A stretch of DNA of 64,000 nucleotides from Granulicella arctica. GTDB taxonomy: Bacteria > Acidobacteriota > Terriglobia > Terriglobales > Acidobacteriaceae. Below the pieces are notes generated by a model. It made no database searches, was not told the DNA's origin, and saw only the letters and a program-made list of their open reading frames with translations. The stretch covers positions 3,224,001 through 3,288,000 of the forward strand of contig NZ_JAGTUT010000001.1 of the NCBI RefSeq assembly GCF_025685605.1, in the 5' to 3' direction. Position numbers and translations under genes: made by a program. Of the stretch, positions 60,281-64,000 are shown one piece after another (position 1 is the first letter of the stretch; each line of letters starts with the position of its first letter).

Positions 60281-61813
60281 TTGACCAGCAAGAAGGCTTC
60301 GCCTGAGGCCGCCCCAGAACAAGCGCCATCGCGTCGGAATCGCGGAAAGACCGTTCGTCGTAGTCTCGTTGAAGCAAGTGAGGCCCAGGATGCGGCACTT
60401 CTTGCTCGCGAACTCCGCACCTCGCAAACTCAGCAGGAACTTGCCGTAATCGTCGTGGTCGAGTTCACCGGCGAACTGCGCAAGCGCAAGCAGCTTACCG
60501 CAGCGGCTCGACTTGCCCGCACCGCGGCTGCCGTCGTGGCTGGCGAAGAAGACCTTTTTGAGGATGTGGCGGCCTCCACGCTCGACCTGGACGCGAGCCG
60601 TGCGGAGTTCGAAGAACTGGCGCGATCAGCCGGTGCGACGATCGCCGCGACTCTCGTACAACGACGGCAGAAACCAGATCCCTCCAGCCTCGTCGGTCAA
60701 GGCAAGCTCGACGAGATTGTTGAGGTGGTAGCTTCCGCCAACGCCTCGCTTGTTCTCTTCGATCACGATCTTACGCCTTCGCAGCTCCGCAATATCGAAT
60801 CGCGACTACCTTGTCACGTGATCGACCGTTCGCAACTCATCCTCGATATCTTCGCTCGGCACGCCCGGACTCGCGAAGGTCAGCTTCAGGTCGAACTCGC
60901 GCAGCTTGAATACCAACTGCCCCGCCTCGCTGGCCGTGGTCGCGCCATGTCGCAGCTTGGTGGCGGCATCGGGACCCGCGGTCCGGGTGAGACGCAACTC
61001 GAGACCGATCGTCGCAAGATCAACCTTCGCATCGACCATATCAAGACTCAACTCGATGATGTTCGACGCATTCGTCATCAGCAGCGACAGCGCCGCGAGG
61101 CAGTCCCAGTTCCCGTGGTCGCACTCGTCGGCTATACCAACGCTGGTAAGAGCACCCTGTTCAATGCGCTCACTGAAGCAGGCGTTCTTGAATCGGCCCG
61201 GATGTTTGCTACGCTCGACCCAAAGCTCCGGCAGTTGCAGCTTCCATCTCGCCGCAAGATTCTGCTCTCCGACACTGTTGGCTTCATCCGCAACCTTCCC
61301 CACACTCTGGTTACGAGCTTTCGCGCCACACTGGAAGAGGTGGAGCGAGCCGAGATTCTTCTCCATGTGCAGGACGCTGCCAGCCCCATGCGCGAGGAGC
61401 AGAAAACTCAGGTGGAGAAGGTCTTAGCCGAGCTTGCCGTCTCAACCAAGCCTGTTGTCCAGGTCTTGAACAAGATAGATCTTGTCCCAGCTCAGGAACT
61501 CGCCCACCTTTCACGCGATCGAGAAGCGATTCCAGTTTCTTCGCTTCAGCACACTGGGTTGGAAAAGCTTCTGATTGCGATCGATGCCGCCCTTGTTGTC
61601 GACCCGTTGATCGAATCCAGCTTCCGGCTACCGCAGTCCGAAGGATCTATCCTTGCTTCTCTTGAAGGAGGAGCGATTATCGAGGAGAAACGCTTCGAAG
61701 GAAACCTTGTTTTTCTCAGAGCCCGCGGACCAGCATCTCTTCTGAACCGGTATCGTCGCTTTCGTGAGAAACATAGTCTTTCTGACTCGACCGTACAGGC
61801 GAGGCATACCTGA
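60281..61813 (+). CDS. hflX: GTPase HflX
   Basis: A 510-residue HflX. The N-terminal HflX domain has [19 protein letters not shown] and [35 protein letters not shown] joins it to the G domain, with [14 protein letters not shown] (G1), [10 protein letters not shown] (G3) and NKIDLV (G4). It splits stalled or heat-damaged ribosomes. The start taken is TTG at 60281, with no good ribosome site. A Lys/Arg/Pro-rich N-terminal extension of about 70 residues is longer than usual. Its link to the fucose genes is only proximity. Confidence 0.94.
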   Translation: MTSKKASPEAAPEQAPSRRNRGKTVRRSLVEASEAQDAALLARELRTSQTQQELAVIVVVEFTGELRKRKQLTAAARLARTAAAVVAGEEDLFEDVAASTLDLDASRAEFEELARSAGATIAATLVQRRQKPDPSSLVGQGKLDEIVEVVASANASLVLFDHDLTPSQLRNIESRLPCHVIDRSQLILDIFARHARTREGQLQVELAQLEYQLPRLAGRGRAMSQLGGGIGTRGPGETQLETDRRKINLRIDHIKTQLDDVRRIRHQQRQRREAVPVPVVALVGYTNAGKSTLFNALTEAGVLESARMFATLDPKLRQLQLPSRRKILLSDTVGFIRNLPHTLVTSFRATLEEVERAEILLHVQDAASPMREEQKTQVEKVLAELAVSTKPVVQVLNKIDLVPAQELAHLSRDREAIPVSSLQHTGLEKLLIAIDAALVVDPLIESSFRLPQSEGSILASLEGGAIIEEKRFEGNLVFLRARGPASLLNRYRRFREKHSLSDSTVQARHT

Positions 61814-61841
61814 GCCTATTGGCCTCGGATGTCGAGTAAAA

Positions 61842-61882
61842 GCCTCGGCCAGCGAGTATGCAGACCTACCGCTCACCGAGGC
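61842..61882. terminator. Nested hairpin between hflX and the OYE remnant
   Basis: GCCTCGG (61842-61848) and CCGAGGC (61876-61882) form the outer stem, and AGCG/CGCT an inner one. It lies 29 bases after the hflX stop. It could terminate hflX transcription. Confidence 0.4.
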
Positions 61883-61901
61883 CTACACGGAGGGCCTGAC
61901 C

Positions 61902-62283
61902 CTATGGCAAGACAGGCTCGGTGGCGAAGGCGTAATCGTTATAACCAATCGAGTCGAAGGTGTAGAAGGTGTTGCGATCGTGTCGTGAGAGTAAGCCCTT
62001 GCTTGATGCGAAATGGCAGGTGGGGATTTGCAATGAAATGGCGACCGAACGCGACTGCATCCGCGATGCCACTTTCAACAGCTATCTCTGCAGTGTCCGG
62101 CTCAAAACCGCCAGCCGCTACGATCTTGCCCTTGAAGACCTTTCTTAACTGCTCTGTCGCGACAGGTGCCTGGCCGTCATTGATCGTAGTGTTTCCCTTC
62201 ACACGCGGCTCCACGATATGGAGATACGCGAGGCCGAAGCTATTCAGATGGTCGGCGACATAGGTAAAGAGCGGGGAAGGCAC
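61902..62283 (-). pseudogene. Remnant of an Old Yellow Enzyme alkene reductase, C-terminal third
   Basis: The minus strand reads PLFTYVADHLNSFGLAYLHI, then KGKIVAAGGFEPDTAE and GIADAVAFGRHFIANPHLPF, all C-terminal motifs of NemA-type reductases. The frame then shifts within the codons after GLTLT; in another frame the sequence continues RHDRNTFYTFDSIGYNDYAF to a stop at 61902-61904. The N-terminal two thirds are absent. So the gene was truncated and frameshifted. An intact homologue is at 25490-26581. Confidence 0.8.
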
Positions 62284-62520
62284 TCCATGACCTTTTCAGG
62301 GCTGACGGAGGTTCGCAGTCGAAGGTGCCTTCTCATCCTTTAGGTTGAACACTGAACCCACCTTCAGTAAAGACTCTGTGAATTACAGAGCTACTGCAAA
62401 AAGGGGATTGACATTGCCATCCATACTCCACTACAAGTGGGCGTTCCGAAAAAGCAAGTTTAGTTGTCGGCAACGATAAGAAGATCGCTCACTGAGCATT
62501 GTTCCACTTGGAGGCTACAC
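62284..62520. other. Upstream region of the second TonB receptor
   Basis: No gene. It holds a hairpin, CTCTGT (62374-62379) with ACAGAG (62385-62390), and a consensus -35 TTGACA at 62408-62413 followed by a weak TACAAG -10 candidate at 62432-62437. GGAGG at 62510-62514 is the ribosome site of the downstream gene. Confidence 0.4.
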
Positions 62521-64000
62521 ATGCGATTTAGATATTTGTTGCTCCCCAGTATTGTCCTGGGGAGTGTGATTGGACTATTTCCTGCAAGTCTATCTGCGCA
62601 GTCGGACAGTTCTTCGCTTTCAGGAGCGGTTTCTGATAAATCGGGAGCGTTACTGCCGAACGCAAAGATCACGATACGAAACAATGCCACTGGCGCTGAA
62701 CAAGTTATTACCACCAATGAGAGCGGTAACTTCACGGTCCCAAGTGTGCAAACTGGTATTTACACTGTTCGCGTTGAGGCGAATGGCTTCCAGTCAGCGT
62801 TGTTAAACGATGTGCACGTTGATCCGAGTATTGGTAAGCGCGTCGATTTTAGCTTGAAAGTCGGAGAGTCATCGTCGACGGTGACTGTCGAAGCTAACGC
62901 GAATACAGTGCAGACGGAAAGCGCATCGGTGGGGCAGCTCGTCACTCAAGAGCAGGTGAAGAGCATTCAACTCAACGGACGCAACCCCCTCTATCTATCG
63001 CAACTTGAACCTGGCGTCGTGCGTAATGCCTCAATGGCCTCGTTCGCTTTCGGCCTGGACAACGGAGTCAACATTGGCGGTGCCCGGAGCCAGGAGAGCC
63101 TGATCACTATCGATGGTGCCCCGGCCGTTCGCACACGATCCAATGGAACCAGTGTCGGTGTAGCAGACGTAGATTCCACCTCCCAAGTACAGATCCTGAC
63201 AAACAGCTACCAGGCAGAGTACGGACGCACCTCCGGCGGCCAGGTTCGTATCGTGCCGAGAAGCGGTACCAGTACCTTTCATGGATCGGCCTACGAGTAC
63301 TTTCGCAATACAGTTCTCAACGCAAACACCTGGCAGCGCAAGCTTCCAACGAATGCAGCTAATATTCGGAATAAACCACCAGGCTTCCGTTTCAATCAGT
63401 ATGGATGGAATCTTAACGGACCAGTCTTCATCCCCGGTCATTTTAACCAGGACAGAAGAAAGCTCTTCTTTCTAGCTGGGCAGGAGTACCTGAAGTACAA
63501 CAATGATGACACCGTATTTCGCAGAGTTCCGACAGAACTGATGCGCGTTGGAAATTTCAGCGAGCTACTGGCTCCAAATATCTTCTACGGCGGGACAAGT
63601 CAAATCGTAAACCCCACAACGGGAGCAGCATACGCCGGTAATGTTATCCCTGCGTCTGACCTAAGCGCCAACGGACTTGCACTGCTTCGAGCTTTTCCCG
63701 ATCCGAACGCAGCGGGTTCGAACTACAACTGGGTAGATGCAGCAACAGAGCAACAGACTCAACGCAAAGATTCGCTGGTTATCGACTTCGTTCCCTTTGA
63801 GGCACATCGGATACGATTCTCAGTGCTGAACTACAACTACCACGACTACACCCCGCACTACGGCAACTTTAATCGCAATCCACGCATATTCATTCGCCCA
63901 AATCAAATTGGTGTTTTGCACTATGAGTGGACTGTGTCGCCGTCCCTGATTAACGAGTTTGTTGCGTCTGCTGCTGCAGACCACGTCACGATCAACATCG
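62521..64000 (+). CDS. TonB-dependent receptor, Oar-like, N-terminal part
   Basis: The frame is open from the ATG at 62521 to the last base, so about 493 residues are visible of perhaps 1100. Signal peptide to about 26 (PASLSAQ), carboxypeptidase-regulatory domain (about 30-110, LSGAVSDKSGALLPNAKITI), then the plug (VKSIQLNGRNPLYLSQLEPG, NIGGARSQESLITIDGAPA, EYGRTSGGQVRIVPRSGTST) and first barrel strands. It resembles the receptor at 48090-51542 in layout but not closely in sequence. Its ligand is unknown. Confidence 0.92.
   Translation, partial: MRFRYLLLPSIVLGSVIGLFPASLSAQSDSSSLSGAVSDKSGALLPNAKITIRNNATGAEQVITTNESGNFTVPSVQTGIYTVRVEANGFQSALLNDVHVDPSIGKRVDFSLKVGESSSTVTVEANANTVQTESASVGQLVTQEQVKSIQLNGRNPLYLSQLEPGVVRNASMASFAFGLDNGVNIGGARSQESLITIDGAPAVRTRSNGTSVGVADVDSTSQVQILTNSYQAEYGRTSGGQVRIVPRSGTSTFHGSAYEYFRNTVLNANTWQRKLPTNAANIRNKPPGFRFNQYGWNLNGPVFIPGHFNQDRRKLFFLAGQEYLKYNNDDTVFRRVPTELMRVGNFSELLAPNIFYGGTSQIVNPTTGAAYAGNVIPASDLSANGLALLRAFPDPNAAGSNYNWVDAATEQQTQRKDSLVIDFVPFEAHRIRFSVLNYNYHDYTPHYGNFNRNPRIFIRPNQIGVLHYEWTVSPSLINEFVASAAADHVTINI

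Noticed and set aside
47731..62520. Genomic island integrated at tRNA-Leu
   Set aside because: The sugar locus is on the 5' side of the tRNA, not the 3' side used by integrases, and I see no integrase, no repeat of the tRNA end and no insertion sequence.
1..64000. CRISPR arrays, insertion sequences, prophage genes, rRNA genes
   Set aside because: I looked for regularly spaced repeats, transposase or integrase motifs and rRNA signatures and found none.

Overview
The window looks like chromosome of a soil Acidobacteriota of the Terriglobia/Granulicella-Edaphobacter type. The support is gene content and style: an acidobacterial-type FtsX/MacB-like permease beside a PadR regulator, very large Oar-like TonB-dependent receptors with an N-terminal carboxypeptidase-regulatory domain, DUF1844 and DUF3467 proteins, a lone murein-recycling ligase, and KDO and outer-membrane genes that indicate a diderm. 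This is inferred from families, not from a marker gene; there is no rRNA operon in the window.

Layout. 0-4.3 kb: end of an FtsX-type permease, a PadR/membrane-protein pair and a divergent two-gene ABC exporter sharing one perfect inverted-repeat operator. 4.3-7.5 kb: heme oxygenase plus bacteriophytochrome kinase (bphO-bphP) and the eroded tail of a xanthine-dehydrogenase-like gene. 7.8-13.5 kb: aminotransferase, GDP-mannose-type sugar activation genes, a HAD phosphatase, a duplicated 211-bp repeat and kdsB. 13.6-20.9 kb: tRNA-Met, an acyltransferase, an S41 protease homologue lacking its catalytic dyad, a class A PBP and a TonB-like protein. 20.9-24 kb: sparser accessory stretch (DUF1801 protein, lipoprotein alpha/beta hydrolase, small membrane protein). 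24-32.3 kb: redox and cofactor genes (oxidoreductase, Old Yellow Enzyme, glutathione peroxidase, ribF, MBL hydrolase, ygfZ) and a secreted HExxH protein. 32.4-40.6 kb: a long collinear block (mtnP, PfkB kinase, glycosyltransferase, mgtC, DapF homologue, ldcA, mpl, plsC) centred on murein turnover. 40.6-47.8 kb: a minus-strand block from tRNA-Leu through DUF3467, GT39, TPR, NfeD, a beta-barrel, SPFH and SPOR proteins.

48-60 kb is an L-fucose catabolic locus. A GntR regulator, L-fuconate dehydratase, RhaT-like symporter, TPR protein and TonB receptor run on the minus strand. Divergently lie a RhaM-type mutarotase and a GH29 fucosidase, and a second GH29 gene converges on the first. Then follow hflX, the eroded tail of an Old Yellow Enzyme gene, and a second TonB receptor running off the end.

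Most unusual points: a DapF homologue in which both catalytic cysteines are serine, within a murein-recycling operon; an S41 protease homologue whose Ser/Lys dyad is Gly/Glu; two identical 10-bp palindromes 104 bp apart flanking the fucosidase promoter region; an exactly 211-nt-periodic duplicated intergenic element; and two gene remnants that preserve only the 3' ends of redox-enzyme genes.
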